Shown here piece after piece: positions 27,901 to 42,900 of a stretch of DNA of 64,000 nt. The notes below the pieces were generated by a model. It did not search any database, was not told the DNA's origin, and saw nothing but the letters and a program-made list of their open reading frames with translations. Positions within the stretch are counted from its first letter, which is position 1. Each line of letters starts with the position of its first letter. This DNA comes from Eumeta japonica (Eukaryota > Arthropoda > Insecta > Lepidoptera > Psychidae), in assembly GCA_005406025.1 (NCBI GenBank), contig BGZK01000077.1, forward strand, positions 248,001 to 312,000, written 5' to 3'. The translations under genes were made by a program, and so were the position numbers.

Positions 27901-30900
27901 TGGTCTGCCTTGCCAACCTTTCCATTACACACATTCGCTCTATAGCATTGTTTTGTCAATCTTTTTTTCAGTCTCATTCACAAATCTTTCAATAATGGTT
28001 TTCGCATACAATTCGTCAACGACGCTGAGGAGGTTTATAGGCCGGTAATTTGTACGAACCTTGTGTAAGCCTTTCCCTTTACAAAGGGGTACAATCACTG
28101 CTTTACACCAGTCTTTAGGTATACTATGGCTTTTCCAGCATTTATTTAAGAGCTGGTACAACAGGTTTGCCACTATACTCCCACCACCCCTCGGCATCTC
28201 TGACAGAACCCGGCAGCTTTTCCAAATTTCATATGTTTTAGTGCATAATTTCATACATCCTAATTTCACTTTCATTTCTATCATCAATCATATACACAGT
28301 TACAGTAACACTATCATCTGCAACTGTATCCTCAAATGCAACAAGGCTTTCGAAATAATGCTTCCACCACTCTTTCATGTGATTTTTCTCATTCAGTAAT
28401 TGTCCATCATTGTCTCTTAATCACATGTATACATGATGTCTCGGAACTATTCCGGGTCCTTTTCACTGTATTACAAAAGAAGTTTTTGGTTTGCCTGGAA
28501 ATTATCTGAAAATTTCCTATCATAGTATTTTATTTCATTCTTTCTTTTTTTCACACATTCTTTAGCTCTCAGTTTTGCATCTTTATATGTATTTTGAGCA
28601 TCTTTTAGCTTATCTTTCAAGATGTTCTTTCTTTGCTGCAAAGGCCAACCACATCGTGCAAAGAAAGGACAAATGGTAGAAATTATATTAATATTTGATG
28701 ATAATATATTATATTGTACTAATATATTATATTATTTCATAATCAAGTTTTGATTTTTTACTTTTTTTTTCTCTTTGTATTTCTTAACACTAACCAGACA
28801 ATATATCAGGCTTAAGATTTAATTATTGTTATTTTTTTCATTCTTATAAAAATTTGTTTTGGTATTACAACAGGGTACAGAAATATATGACCAGAGCCAC
28901 GGCACATTCGTAGATCTCAGCATACTGGATGTATTACAAATATTTGGTCGGGCAGGACGTCCTCAATTTGATACTTCTGGAACAGGCGTCATTATAACCA
29001 CTCATGACAAGCTGACCCATTATTTGAAATCATTGACTAATCAATTTCCTATCGAAAGCAACTTCATTAATTTGTTGGCTGATAATTTGAATGCTGAGGT
29101 GAGACCAGACCATAAATTTCTAAAATAAATATAATTCATGATATAACTGCCTGATTGTGACTTTATTGTATAAATTCAAATACGTCTTTGTAGACGTATT
29201 CGGATATTTACAAAAATATAATTTTATATGTCCTCCTTTTTTTCATAAACTTGTCATATGTACAATATTAGGTATTAGTATGTTATATAGCCTTCTAAAA
29301 TATTTTTAAAATTTTTCTTTGCAGGTGGCATTAGGAACTGTTACAAACATAGATGAAGCAGTTGAATGGCTAAGTTACACTTACTTGTTTGTTCGTATGA
29401 GAATAAATCCACAGGTGAAGAAATTATTATAAATAATTATTTCTTACAATGTTATTTTAATTATTAAATTTAATACGTAAATATAAATTAGATTTAATGG
29501 GGTGGCTTACTCTTTAAATTTTTTTTTTCCTTTTAAGGTATATGGTTTAACATACGGAGATGTACAAGATGATCCCATGTTGGAAACTAAACGACGAGAG
29601 TTAATCACTGCAGCCGCTATGATATTAGATAAGACACATATGATACGGTACAATGAGAGGACAGGAGACTTAAATATTACAGGTTACCTATATTATTATA
29701 TGAACGAATAAGCTATTGACCTTTTTTAAGTTATATTGTTTGATACTGTTTTTGCCATACCTTAACAATGCTTAATTAATTCTTGATGTCCTTATATCTC
29801 ACATCGTATCAGTATTGAAAGGCTTTAATTCAAATTTTAATTTTTAAAGCCTTTTAGAGCACTTAATTTTGAAAATGAGTATATGTCTTGTTATATATGA
29901 AAATTCCAAATTTTAATACTCAATAATCTAAATTTATAAATTATTTTTTTTTGCTTCAAAAAACATTTGCGAAAATTATTTTTCTCTGGAATACAAGCCC
30001 ATAAAAATGAAGAAAAATTTCATTTTGCAATACTAGGGCATATTAAAAATCCGCAAGCATTAGTCTTAACACTAAACTTTTATATAATTCATTATGTTAT
30101 AAGGAGGTATTTGTTTGATTGGAGGTATGTGTTTTTAAGGTAATTGACCAACGGAACCCGCCCATTTTCGTGCTGCATCTTACTTTACCCAAACAGTAAA
30201 GGTTGTACCACAGTAAAGATAATATGTATATCATATAAAAGACTAATTGAAAATTTAATTTAGAAATTAATTAATAGTAATTAACTTAATTGAATAATGA
30301 TTTCCAATAGGGAAATCTCAAATATTTCCTATTTTTTATGAAATCTTGTGGACGCATAGGTTTATATTTGCAGTATTAAAGATAGGAGAGAGAATTGTTA
30401 TTTAATGTACAAATATTTTTCTGTAATGCATTCATTTTATTCTTACCAAGTCGAACATTCTCTCTTATTATATCAATCTGCAATACCAACTGAGCTAAAA
30501 AGTATTTTGAATTGGGTTGTTTACAGTGGCCCATAAAAAACCAACCATTGTTTAAAATATTCTTGACCTTCATAAGCTGTCGGTCTTAGGCCTTGTAGCC
30601 ATATTAGTGACAAAGGTCGCTAGCAGTTGCCCACTCATAGAGGGACAATTTGAAGCATTTAATATCCAAAGCCATTAAAAAATAAATGTCCTGTTATTTT
30701 CGTGTCAGATGTCATTGCTCCACTACTGAGGTATGCCCTTTCACAATTTGTTTACTTCAAATAGAGAAACTTTGACTTTAAACCCTCAACGCTGATCCAG
30801 TATGTATTAGGGGACTCGTAAAGACCTTTGTCACCAATGTGATGACAGCATTCCGAGACTGACAACTTAACATGCTCTTTGAGACACAGAGCGAGTGATT

Positions 30901-33900
30901 TAATTTGACTTGAGTTATAAACTCACTGGTCAAATTGTTCCTGATCAGGATCAAATCCGGTACATTGTGATTCGAAGGCGACACTCTTAACCATAGAGCT
31001 ACCATCGCTCTTTCTTCATTATTATTATATTATTATTAATTTGTATGTCCTTCATTTTCATATTCAGATCTCGGACGCACAGCTAGTCACTATTACATAA
31101 CATGTGAAACAATGGAAGTATTTAATACCATGGTGAGGAAGTCAATGACACAGGGCTACATTTTAGAAATGCTCACAAGATGTTCCGATTTCCAACAACT
31201 GAAAGTGAGTCTTTTGAGTTATCAATTTATTTTGGTATGATGCAAACGTTTTAACGTCTGTGCATTTAGTTGCACTCGCAGAACTCTTGCGCATCTATAG
31301 GCAGTCATAAAAATATTGTATGGCATATGGCGGACCATATCAAGATGCCAGCGTCTAGCGAGCGGGCGTGCTACGCCCCCTGTGACGACTCGCTGTCACC
31401 ATCAGTTAGTCACTACGACGCGCCCTTCGCCCAAGTTCTAAGATACCAAAAACTATCCATTGGAGACCAAACTAGGGTCGAAAACAAGAGTGAGAATGAG
31501 ATCAGAATCAAAAGTGTGACTAGGATTGAAATCGAAGACGAGACCACGATCTAAATTGACATCGATCGATACAAAAAAAGGAAAAATCATTCTATGTCCA
31601 TGCTGATGCAGCTGCGGGCATAACTGTATGGGCAAGTCATCCACAAGAAAGTGCAGAATGACGTCTGCCGGGCTGGCTAGTTTATAATATTTGTAATTAT
31701 TTCAAAAATAATATATTGTTCGTATGTAATATTGTTCCAAACAATATTGAATTTTTATCTGTTCTTTTCAATCTGTTATTGATACCTTTCTAGCATTTCT
31801 TGATTGCTAGGACGGATATATATATAATTTTTTTGAAGCATCATAATAGCATAACAAAAAAGGAAACAAAAATGAATAGAAGTAAATTTTTTTTCTGGAT
31901 TTTTAAATTAGTTTAAGATTGACTTAAAAATATTTAAAATTATTTGATGTCAATCTTTAAAATAATTTCTTATTTTAATAACTAATCCAAATCAAATTTT
32001 TATATCTAGCATAATCACATTTATTTTTAGGTAAGAAAAGAAGAATTATCAGAGCTATGGACATTGAAAGATCAGTACTGTGAGTTGAGAATAGAAGACC
32101 CACCAGAAGATATACACTGGAAAATAAACATTTTACTTCAAACTTATTTGTCTCGGGGGAGAGTTACAGGTTCATCTCTACAATCAGATTTGAATTATAT
32201 TAGTCAGGTATGTGAGATTGATAGTGATGTGTGACATTTTTATTCCTATGAAGAAAAGATATCATTCACCTTAAAAAAAGTATAAAATAACTGGATTTTA
32301 TAAACTATTTCATATGAGGCGTTGTTTTGTAATAATTTTTGCGAACTATAAAAAGTCCGAAGGTGCCAGGTCGGAACTATATGCAGGATTGCTTATATGT
32401 TCTACGTTCTCCTACAAATTTTTTTTTTGTTTGTTTGGCTGTGTAAGAACTGGCATTGTTGTAGTACAAGATGATACGACGTTTACGGTTATTTTTAACC
32501 AACTTCAAAAAATCTGCGCGAGTTGCGACGTTTAGACGTGTGGACCTTCGAAAATGGAGGACGACAGCTTCAACATCGATTTGTTTATCGATGAGATTGA
32601 AAAGATACTAATTGTCAGACTGACGCAATTTTTAGTCGACTTCAAAAAAAGGGGCGGTTCTCAATCCAACTATTTTTTTTTAATTTTTACATTTGTTACC
32701 TCAGAACTTTTGACTGGGTGAACCGATTTTTATGATTCTTTTTTATTTGAAAGCTGGTGCTTCCCCTGTGATTCCATTTCAATTTGGTCTAGTTCTGACA
32801 ATGGCATCCATGAGAAAACTATATAAGTCTTAAATTTGCATTAAGTATGTGTGCGATAAATGGACGCCAACCGATTTCGACGATTCTGTTTTTATTGGAA
32901 AGGTGTCTATTGTTAGGTATATTGTAGGAAATGATAAGGACGTCAAGGGTAGTTTGATGAGAGTTTGGTTAATTTCTGATTATGGGATCCATGACAAAGT
33001 AACGGAACTCTTCAATTCTTAGGATCAAATTAACGATACGCGGCCGAATATTTTATTGGCTATCCGAATATTTAAGTCACCTACCGTAACGCTTTATAGT
33101 CAAATAATTGTCCTAGCCGAATATGATGATCAATGGAACTCCTTAACAGCTTACAGTAAGGATGCGATTTATGAGCAGAATGTTTAATAGGTCTATCTAT
33201 ATTCAAACAAATTAGTTAATGTACTTTAGATTCACTAAAAATCAAACAATAAACAAATATTTTGACAAAAAAAATGACTTCAAAACAAATTAATATACAC
33301 TAGAAAATAAAAAAAAATGCATATTCTTCTACAACTTAATAATCAACTTACTTTGTCATCGATATGTAGGTACAATCTATGTGTCTACCACGCAAGAAGG
33401 CAGTACATTCTATAAACAGAGTAGCCGATGTGTGAATAAAGATCTTTGTACAATAAGATATTATAAAAATATGAAGTACGTGTAAGAGGGATCGATGGCT
33501 CTTAATCAAAGGCCAAACAACACAAAGTCAAATCGAACATTCAATGAACTCGCTATAAATTAGTTAATTTATGTGATCAATCACAAAAAAGACACACCTA
33601 TCTGCCTAACATAAACTGACATTGGTGTAACCAATTAGTGGGAAAGCATGGCAGATTTCCAATGGGAGCCATGTTCATCGTTTGAGATAATAAATTTAGT
33701 TCTAATCCATATTTTACAATAATAAATTAAATGTTTTTCAGAATGCTGTAAGAATTGTGAGAGCGTTATTCGAAATCACCCTCCGTAAAAACAATGCATA
33801 CATGGCAGCTTTATACTTGAAGATGGCGAAGATGATGGAGTTGCAATTATGGGATTTCTACAGTTACATGAGACAGTTTAACTGCGTGCCATATGAAACA

Positions 33901-36900
33901 TTAAAACATATTGAATACCCTATGCTGAAACCAGATCAAATTAGAGAAATGGATTGGAGAGAACTGGGTAATGTGTGTTTATTCTAAAACCTCGTAAATT
34001 AAATAAATGTATTATTGTGTGTTTATGCGCGCGCGCGTAGGTGTAATATATATGTATATACGTTGTATGTGTGTGTGTCGGCGAAATTGTAAAACCGACT
34101 ATTTTATCTATCAAAGCACATCAGGTTTCTTCGCGTGCTCATTATGAAACGTCCGATGTAGGCCGACGTAAGCCGGAATGACTTGAGACCAGCATGCTAT
34201 CTCATTTATTCTTTGTTATGGAGACGAAACTACGACAAAAGGAACACGAATTCGAAAGTTCGAAGACCTCTGCAACATATATAATTATGTATATAATACT
34301 TAAAAATAGTGCATTAAAACTGGCGCAAGGAATTAGTAATTGTAACTAAGATAAAATTTTAATAGTTTAGGTTAAAGTTATTGATATTTTTATAAATTAA
34401 AAACATGTGGATCAATTGGCTACAACTGCTCTATATTTTATTATATATCAACCTTTATTAAATAGGTGACCTAATTAGAAATCCAAAAGTGGCAAGGACC
34501 TTAAAGAAATGTGCTGATGAATTTCCACTCCTGGAAATGGAAGCATCTTTGCACCCCATCACCAGAACTGTGCTGAGGATAAGATTAAAAATCACACCAA
34601 ATTTCAAGTATGAAACTATTCTAAACTTGTAAATTAAGTTACAATGATAAAGCATTTTTTATTCTTAGTTATTCAAATTACTGTTGAAACAACAAAAATA
34701 TGTTATCTATTCAATCAATTCAATTGTGATTCAATTAGAAATAATTCATAATTTTGTAATACATTATTTTTTAAGTGTATGTGAAATATATGCTTTTAAA
34801 GTAACTGCTTCATTAGAGAAATTTTCCTTAATCTTCCCTTTGGCCACAGGTGGAATGATAAATACCATAGTAAAGCACCAGAAGCTTTTTGGATTTGGGT
34901 CGAAGATCCTGATAATGACATTATGTATTATAATGAATATTTTCTTATTACTAAGAAACAGGTAATTATTATACTCGATATATTTTATTAAAGGCATATT
35001 TTTATAATCCTTAAAAAACATATTTATATGTAGGTTATAATGTGCGAACCCCAGGAACTAGTCATAACTATACCTATTTCGGAACCATTGCCACCACAGT
35101 ATTATATAAGAGCTACATCTGAAAGGTAAGAATATTTGTTTTATGTCATTGCGGTTAATAATATTTAGTTATTACTGTTTATTTTATGGGATATTTTTAT
35201 TCATGAATAAAATATTTGTTTTATTACTCAAATAATTTTATTTGATTTCAAAGGTACTTTCTGTAATGTGAAGCATTAAATGCTAAAAAATCTCTTTAAA
35301 AAAAAACTTAAACTATTTGAGCTAGACAAAATCATTTAAATATTAGAAGGTAGTTGTAACTTCTGTTTTTATTGCATGAAATTAAATTTAACCAAAATAT
35401 TTTATGTTACTTTAATAAATTTTTCAGGTGGCTGGGTGCAGAAAGTGTACTCCCTTTAACATTCCAACATTTAATTTTACCAGAGACACACCCTCCTCAC
35501 ACAGGTATACAGGCAACTCAGTCTAGAATAATTTTACATTAGTAATAATGAAAATAGATCAGCATAACTTAAGTTTTTATTAAGAAATAATTTTTGGAAA
35601 CCTAAGTTATAATACCAATTTATGTAAGTTAGCACAAAAATTATTTGCTCTTTACAAATAGTGCTTTAGGTACATTCATTATTTTTTACAGATCTCTTGG
35701 AATTACAACCTTTACCAGTGACCGCATTGAACAAGCCAGAATATGAAATGATATATAACTTTACGCATTTCAACCCGATTCAAACACAAATATTCCATTG
35801 CCTGTATCATACAGACAACAATGTACTTCTGGGTGCCCCGACTGGTTCTGGTAAAACAATTGTAGCCGAAGTAGCAATGTTTAGAGTATTCAATCAATAC
35901 CCGGGTTGCAAGGTAATAATTTAATACATTATGGAAGTCTTTTTTTTATCGACAGAATTGAATTAAAGTTCATAATGACTTCAAAATATTACTTTGTATG
36001 TAATAATGAAGAAAAAAAAAAGAAAGATTTTAATTACAATATTTGCCTAATATTTCATTGTATACTTTAATAATTTTGTGGCGGTTGTTATAAAGTTGTT
36101 ACAGATCCCACTCTCCTTGATTAAATACAACTTTAAACTAATAGATGGCGCTATTTAATGACCACTAAACTGAAGTAGAAAATGTATTCGATCCTACAAC
36201 ACGCTATCAAAATTATAGTACAATTAAAAGATCCGACCGATATACAAGTGGCGCAGTAGTTCCTAAGGACCTACAATACCTATCCATTTAATAAATTAAA
36301 ATTAATAAAAAAAATACAACAGAAACTTGGGGTACTTGTCAAGAGTATAAATAAACTGGCCTTTTAAATTATATTACGTCAAACGCACGCGAGACTCATT
36401 TTGGAGCAACATAATATTTTTAACAATCGATTTAAATGAAGGAAAACCGAAATAATAGCTCAAACACACTTTAACATGTCACTGAAAATAAAATTGTATT
36501 GATTTTACCATTAAGAATTTTAGCTTATACAAAGCACAGCCAGACAAACAAAATTTTTAATAGATTTACTAAATAAATAAATTAATGATATGAATGTTGA
36601 ATTTCTTCATCTTTTAGGTCGTTTACATAGCTCCACTAAAAGCACTTGTCAAAGAACGAATAAAAGATTGGAAAGTAAGGCTCGAACAGAAATTGAAGAA
36701 AAAAGTTGTAGAATTAACAGGTACATTGTAGATCTTTAAAGATGTATGTACTGTACATTAAAAAGATGTCAATCTTCAAGCTCTATACATAATATTTCTC
36801 CTTTGAATGAATTACGATTTTGATATACTTAATAGTACTAGTTGATGGTTATATAATATATTTTTTTACAATCACATTGTTTTGTTTGAAATAACACTTT

Positions 36901-39900
36901 TTTGAATCAATGAAATAGATTTTTGATAGAAATCAAAGGTGCTCCTTTGTTTTTAAATACAAAATTCTCTAATGTTTGCTATTTTTCAATCAGGTGACGT
37001 ATCACCTGACATCAAAGCAATACGGGAATCACACGTCATAGTAACTACACCAGAGAAATGGGACGGCATTAGTCGATCCTGGCAAACCAGGAACTATGTT
37101 AGAGATGTCGCCCTGATCGTCATCGACGAAATTCATTTACTTGGAGAAGATAGAGGACCTGTACTGGAAGTCATTGTATCAAGGTGAATGATTATATTAT
37201 GGAATTTTTTGAATTGCCCAAAAAGATAAGGTTAAAGAGTTGGTTTGGCAGAAAATATATGGACAATCTGTTAAATCTTATGGTTAACGTCTACAAATTG
37301 CTTTTTCCTTTTAGTGTAACACGCCATTTCTGTTTTATATACTAGTGCAAGAAATGAGTCAGTTATGTGTTAGAGCACAGAAAAATAGTACAAGCAAGAG
37401 AGGAAATTAGTATTCCTAAAAAAAATTGAATTTCATTTGCAAATTTCAAATCTATAATATATTTATACCTATAATATGCTTTATATTATCTGCATTATAT
37501 AGGTATTATAATAAAAGAGTCTTGTTTTGTGCCTGTCAAGTACCTTGATATTTTGCATATATAGGTATAATTAAAATGCTCTAAAAACCCCACAAGTATT
37601 ATGTTATCAATTTAATTACCTTTAACTATACAGTGATAACTTAGATAACTTTTAAATTTAAATCTAATTTTATTATTGTAGAATAATATTTATTTCTTCA
37701 TTGTACAATTATATCTGTTAGTTCTGTACATGGAATATTTATAAAGAACATTTTCTACTAATTGTAATATATTTTAGAACAAACTTTATTGAATCTCATA
37801 CGTCAAGAAGATTAAGAATAATCGGATTGTCCACTGCCTTAGCAAATGCGAAAGATCTAGCTAACTGGTTGAACATCAGCGAAATGGGCCTCTATAACTT
37901 CCGGCCTTCTGTTCGACCTGTTCCTTTGGAGGTAAATAACAACAATTGTGACCTTATCTCTCGAAATCAAAACTAGATTTTCTCAAAGAAAATTTAATTG
38001 CATTTTTGTTATTAAAAAAAATAGGGATATATCAAGCTTTATAATTTAATGTCTTCTATTTTACCTATTTCTTTAAATTTTACTTTTTCACTTCACTTTT
38101 GGTCATTGTCAAAGTACTTAATAAACAATCAATGGCCCATGGCATTTAAAGATGGAAAAATGTAATATGTGCCAGAATTGAAACCTATTATGTTGTATAA
38201 AAATGCTAAATTAATCTCTTTGAGGAAACATTATTTTCCTATCAAAGCATAAACTTATGGCCGATTGTACCAAAGGTAAGGATGTAATTCATAAAAGTAA
38301 TCCTGTAATATTTGATGAGTAATTCTGTCTGTCGAATCTTACTAATTACGTTTTTACGTTTGATGCAACCTGCTGTTAGACCTTTGTCTTCATATAAATA
38401 GTAAATTATTTATATAATATATTTCGATTTGTTTAATTTTTTTTCCACTTTAATGCTTAATATGTTCAGGTCCATATATCGGGTCATGCTGGTCGCCATT
38501 ACTGTCCTAGAATGATGTCGATGAATAAGCCTACATTCCAGGCTATCAAAACACACTCCCCATGTGCTCCAACACTTGTGTTCGTGTCCAGCAGAAGACA
38601 AACTAGGTACAAATTAAAAGATTTTCTTTGTCATATAATAAAATTTATATGCCTATAAATTATCATATTTTTACACAGATTTAATACTACATATGTATTA
38701 TTAAAAATATAGTAAATTAGGTATGTGATATGAAATCATTGTACTTTACTAAATATATAAAATAAAAGGGAGATCTCCTTCCATCTGTAATAAAACTTCT
38801 TTTCACACTATTTTTATATTACTGTATTATATTACAATTTATGTATTTTTCTTTACTCCACCTTGTCATCTGCCTCCCACCAAACCATGTAGTTTTGTGA
38901 ATTTTGCTGCCAGTCTAAATATTATATTTTTTACAATATTTAGAAATATCAATTCACAAAATTAGTGCCAACCTTCAATGAGTATTTTTTTATGATTGTA
39001 TTGTTGTTTATTATTGTAAAAAAAAAACATTCAAAGAAATATTCAAAATGGTGTCACAAGTACCATAAGAATTAATAGAAACATTGATGAAATTAGCCAA
39101 CTCTAGGCTAACTAAAATCTTTTAAAACTGCAATACCTTGTCGCAGAGTGCACGTGTGACCAGGGCCAGCAGTTTACGAATATTGTAACTAACATTTAAT
39201 AGGAATATCTACAAAAGGAAAAAATTAAAAAATAACAATAATTAATAAATACTTAAAAACATAGTTTGAACAAAATAATCATAATCTTTTGTTTTTTTTG
39301 GATGATCATAATCTTCAGTTTCCATAGACAGCTGTGTATCAATATTTGAAAAAGAAACTTTGTTCTGTCAAAAGTACATATCCTTCTTTAATTGAGAAAA
39401 ACTTTTCTTATTGTGTTATCATCCTCCCATAGTGGATGTTCGTCCATCCTAAATCTCTATCATAACAATCTTTATTTATGTATTGACTACAGAACCCTAC
39501 ACCACACATGGTCCATAATTTACTTGATTCATTTTTATTGTTATGTACAATATTGTGTTATTTCACTACAACAATTTATTATGTAAAGTGTTCTTAACTG
39601 TGATACACATTATAATTTTTATTAAAAGTTCTAGCTGAATTCATTTAAAATTTAATCAGATTTTTTTTCCATCACTTGTAAAAAACTACCACCATATCTT
39701 CAGCGATAAAAGGATTAAACTTATTACATTTTAAAATTGTTTATTGTCAGTGCATTATTTTTTAATTATGATAGTATTGTCTATATTCCAAGTTTCAAAT
39801 CTGGAAATTGAGAATGAACTGATGAGATGGTTGTAGCATACAGGTAAGCCAACCCTCAGTTCGGAAGTAATAAGGTCTCTAGTTGAATATGGAGTCTCAA

Positions 39901-42900
39901 TGTACATCCTTCTCCATATTTCTTATTCATATAATCCATATGACCATCTTGAAATCATTTTAGGATTTCTCATAGTATGTGTTTTGGATTATTTACTATA
40001 TTTATTGTACCTAAGGAATCGGTGAATTAGACATATTGTAATATATGTGCAAAAAAATTAGCTTAATAAATAGTTTTCGTTTTTGTAGACTGACAGCTTT
40101 AGACCTGATTGCATATTTGGCTGCAGAAGACAATCCTAAACAGTGGCTTCATATGCAAGAATCAGAAATGGAACAGATTTTGTCTAACATCAGAGAATCT
40201 AATCTCAAACTAACTCTGGCTTTTGGTATCGGCATTCATCATGCTGGTTTACATGAAAGAGACAGAAATACTGTTGAAGAGCTGTTTATCAATCAGAAGA
40301 TACAGGTATTATTTTAATGAAAATTTTAATGTTTTACATAGTAATCATACATGTTGATGTGATAGTCTAAATTCCAAGGTTATAGAAAAAGATCTTTTCT
40401 TTGTGTTCAAATTAAAACATTAATTTATTTAGCTAAATTTCTATATATATATATTATGTGATACTACTCTTAACTCAATTGTAATGACCACTGTATGTTT
40501 GTCACTTTAAGGTTCTAATTTGCACCGCAACATTAGCCTGGGGTGTCAACTTCCCAGCGCATTTGGTCGTCATCAAAGGCACAGAATACTACGACGGCAA
40601 ACAGAAGAGATACGTCGACATGCCCATAACGGACGTTCTGCAAATGATGGGTCGTGCCGGCAGACCACAGGTATTGTTTGTTAAGTAAATAGCTGAAATA
40701 TTATTTTATCACGCACAAAAAGATGCTTGCATGGCTAAAGAAGAAATTTATTGTAACTTTTTACCTTGATTAACGGCTTAACCAGTGGCTTAACAGGAAA
40801 TAAGCTTTTTCCATAACTTTGTATTAACACATTTAAACCAAAACTGTAAATTGTACAATCAAAAATAAATATACTGACATTTCAGTAGTAGAAATTATTG
40901 TTTATCAGATTGTTTGTTTAAACACCCTAATTTCCATAACTACTAAATGATTTGACATTAAAATTTTAGTTAGTTTAGAGCCGCACTGAGCCTTTTTCAT
41001 TGAAGTATGATAACAAGAAAAAAGTAAGATTTTAATACTCAGGAAATTAAATAATCTGCCTTACTATGGTATTGTTCACCAAAAAAATGGAAGTGAATAA
41101 TAGATGAATACTAAGAAGTTTATTTATATAAGTATTTATTTATGCATATAATACATATTATAAGTAAATAAATAAAAGACTAGATATCAAACAAAAGCCA
41201 CTAAAATGTCGAGATGTAACTTTTTTCAAATCTGTTTGTTATAGTTTGATGATTGTGTTTATATCAGCAGTATTTAATCTTTTATCCATTACTAATTTTT
41301 ACCTGCGAATCCCTCTGCAGGGACCTAAAATAAATTCCATCTTTTATGATCCTATTTTTAGGACATCATAATATGAAAGCCACTTTTAGAGCTGTGTTTA
41401 ATCTATGTACTTCTACCAAAAGTGGTTAACTATAATAGAACTGAAAATCAGATCATAAAAATGAAAGAACTTATTTAAATCTATACAACTACAGCCACAA
41501 CCAAAAGATAATAGTAGATTACGAGGCACATACTTTTAATAAAGACTTAACTATGGTATAATAAAATAAAAATGAGATCATTGCAAATATATGAATTTAG
41601 AATTTATTGAAGTCCACTTAGACAGAGCCATGAACAAAAGATAATAGTAGATATAGATGAACATAGTTTTAAGAAAGAGTTGAACTGTATTATAATATAA
41701 TCGAAATCTGATGATAAAAAATAAAGATAACTCTAAAGATTACTCTAAATTCACTTCGGTAGAAGTACTGGAAAAAGTAGTATGACATAAATACATTAGT
41801 TTTGGTTCTTATTTTTGTTAAATTCAGACTTTTTTTAAATCTTTTGAATTTCAAGTAGATTAAGTAGTGTAATAATAATTACAAAATCTATCTCAAACTA
41901 ATGTAATGTACTTACTTTGTATACTTACATCAATTTGTAATTAAAAATATAAATTTTAAAATGTGCAAGAAGTATGAAACTTTGCTTTTTTTTATTTCAG
42001 TATGACAATGAAGGTGTAGCAGTGGTATTAGTTCATGACCAAAAGAAAAACTTTTACAAGAAGTTTTTGTATGAACCATTCCCTGTCGAGTCTAGTTTAC
42101 TTGAAGTTATGGCAGACCACATCAATGCTGAAATTGTTGCCGGTAAAAAAATTGCTATTATTACATATTGTGACATCATGAATGAACCAGTCAATAAGTA
42201 TATCGATCAAAATATTATCTCTATTTTGTAATTTTGAATTTGACATCTCAATATTTGCATCAAGCCCACCAATCTTTACCATTAATTAAGTTAAACATTT
42301 ATAATAAACTAATGAATTGTTAGCTCTAAATTTAATATATTGTGAAATATTACATCAAAAATTATTAATGTATTACCATGTTTAAAATATGAAAACTATA
42401 ACATAATAATTTTATAAAATTTCATATTTATTGAAAACATACTAAATAAAAATATATCTTTTGCTCACTAATATCAAAACATTATTCACTGCCTCAATTT
42501 TATATGTATATTCAACTGCTTTGTAGGTACTGTTCAAACAAAACAAGATATTCTAGACTACCTCACATGGACATATTTCTTCAGAAGGTTATTAAAGAAC
42601 CCTTCATATTATAACTTGGAAAGCTTGGAACCTCAGGATGTGAATTATTATTTATCCAATTTAGTTCAAACATCACTCGACGCCTTGGTAACTGCAAACT
42701 GTGTTGAAATAGAAGAGGTATTGCATATCTTACTTTTAATTCTCTATTACACCTAAATATATTAATGATTTTTAAAATGTAGCGTTTATCCAATGAATTA
42801 TATTTATTTTAAATATACATACATATCAATATGAGACCAGATTGAGCATAAATCAATTTAAATTGATAGACATCAAACACTAACGCTTTATTAACTTTCA

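Noticed and set aside
34684..34965. Separate 93-codon gene
   Set aside because: Mostly intron 20 read in frame by chance. It overlaps ASCC3 exon 21 in another frame.
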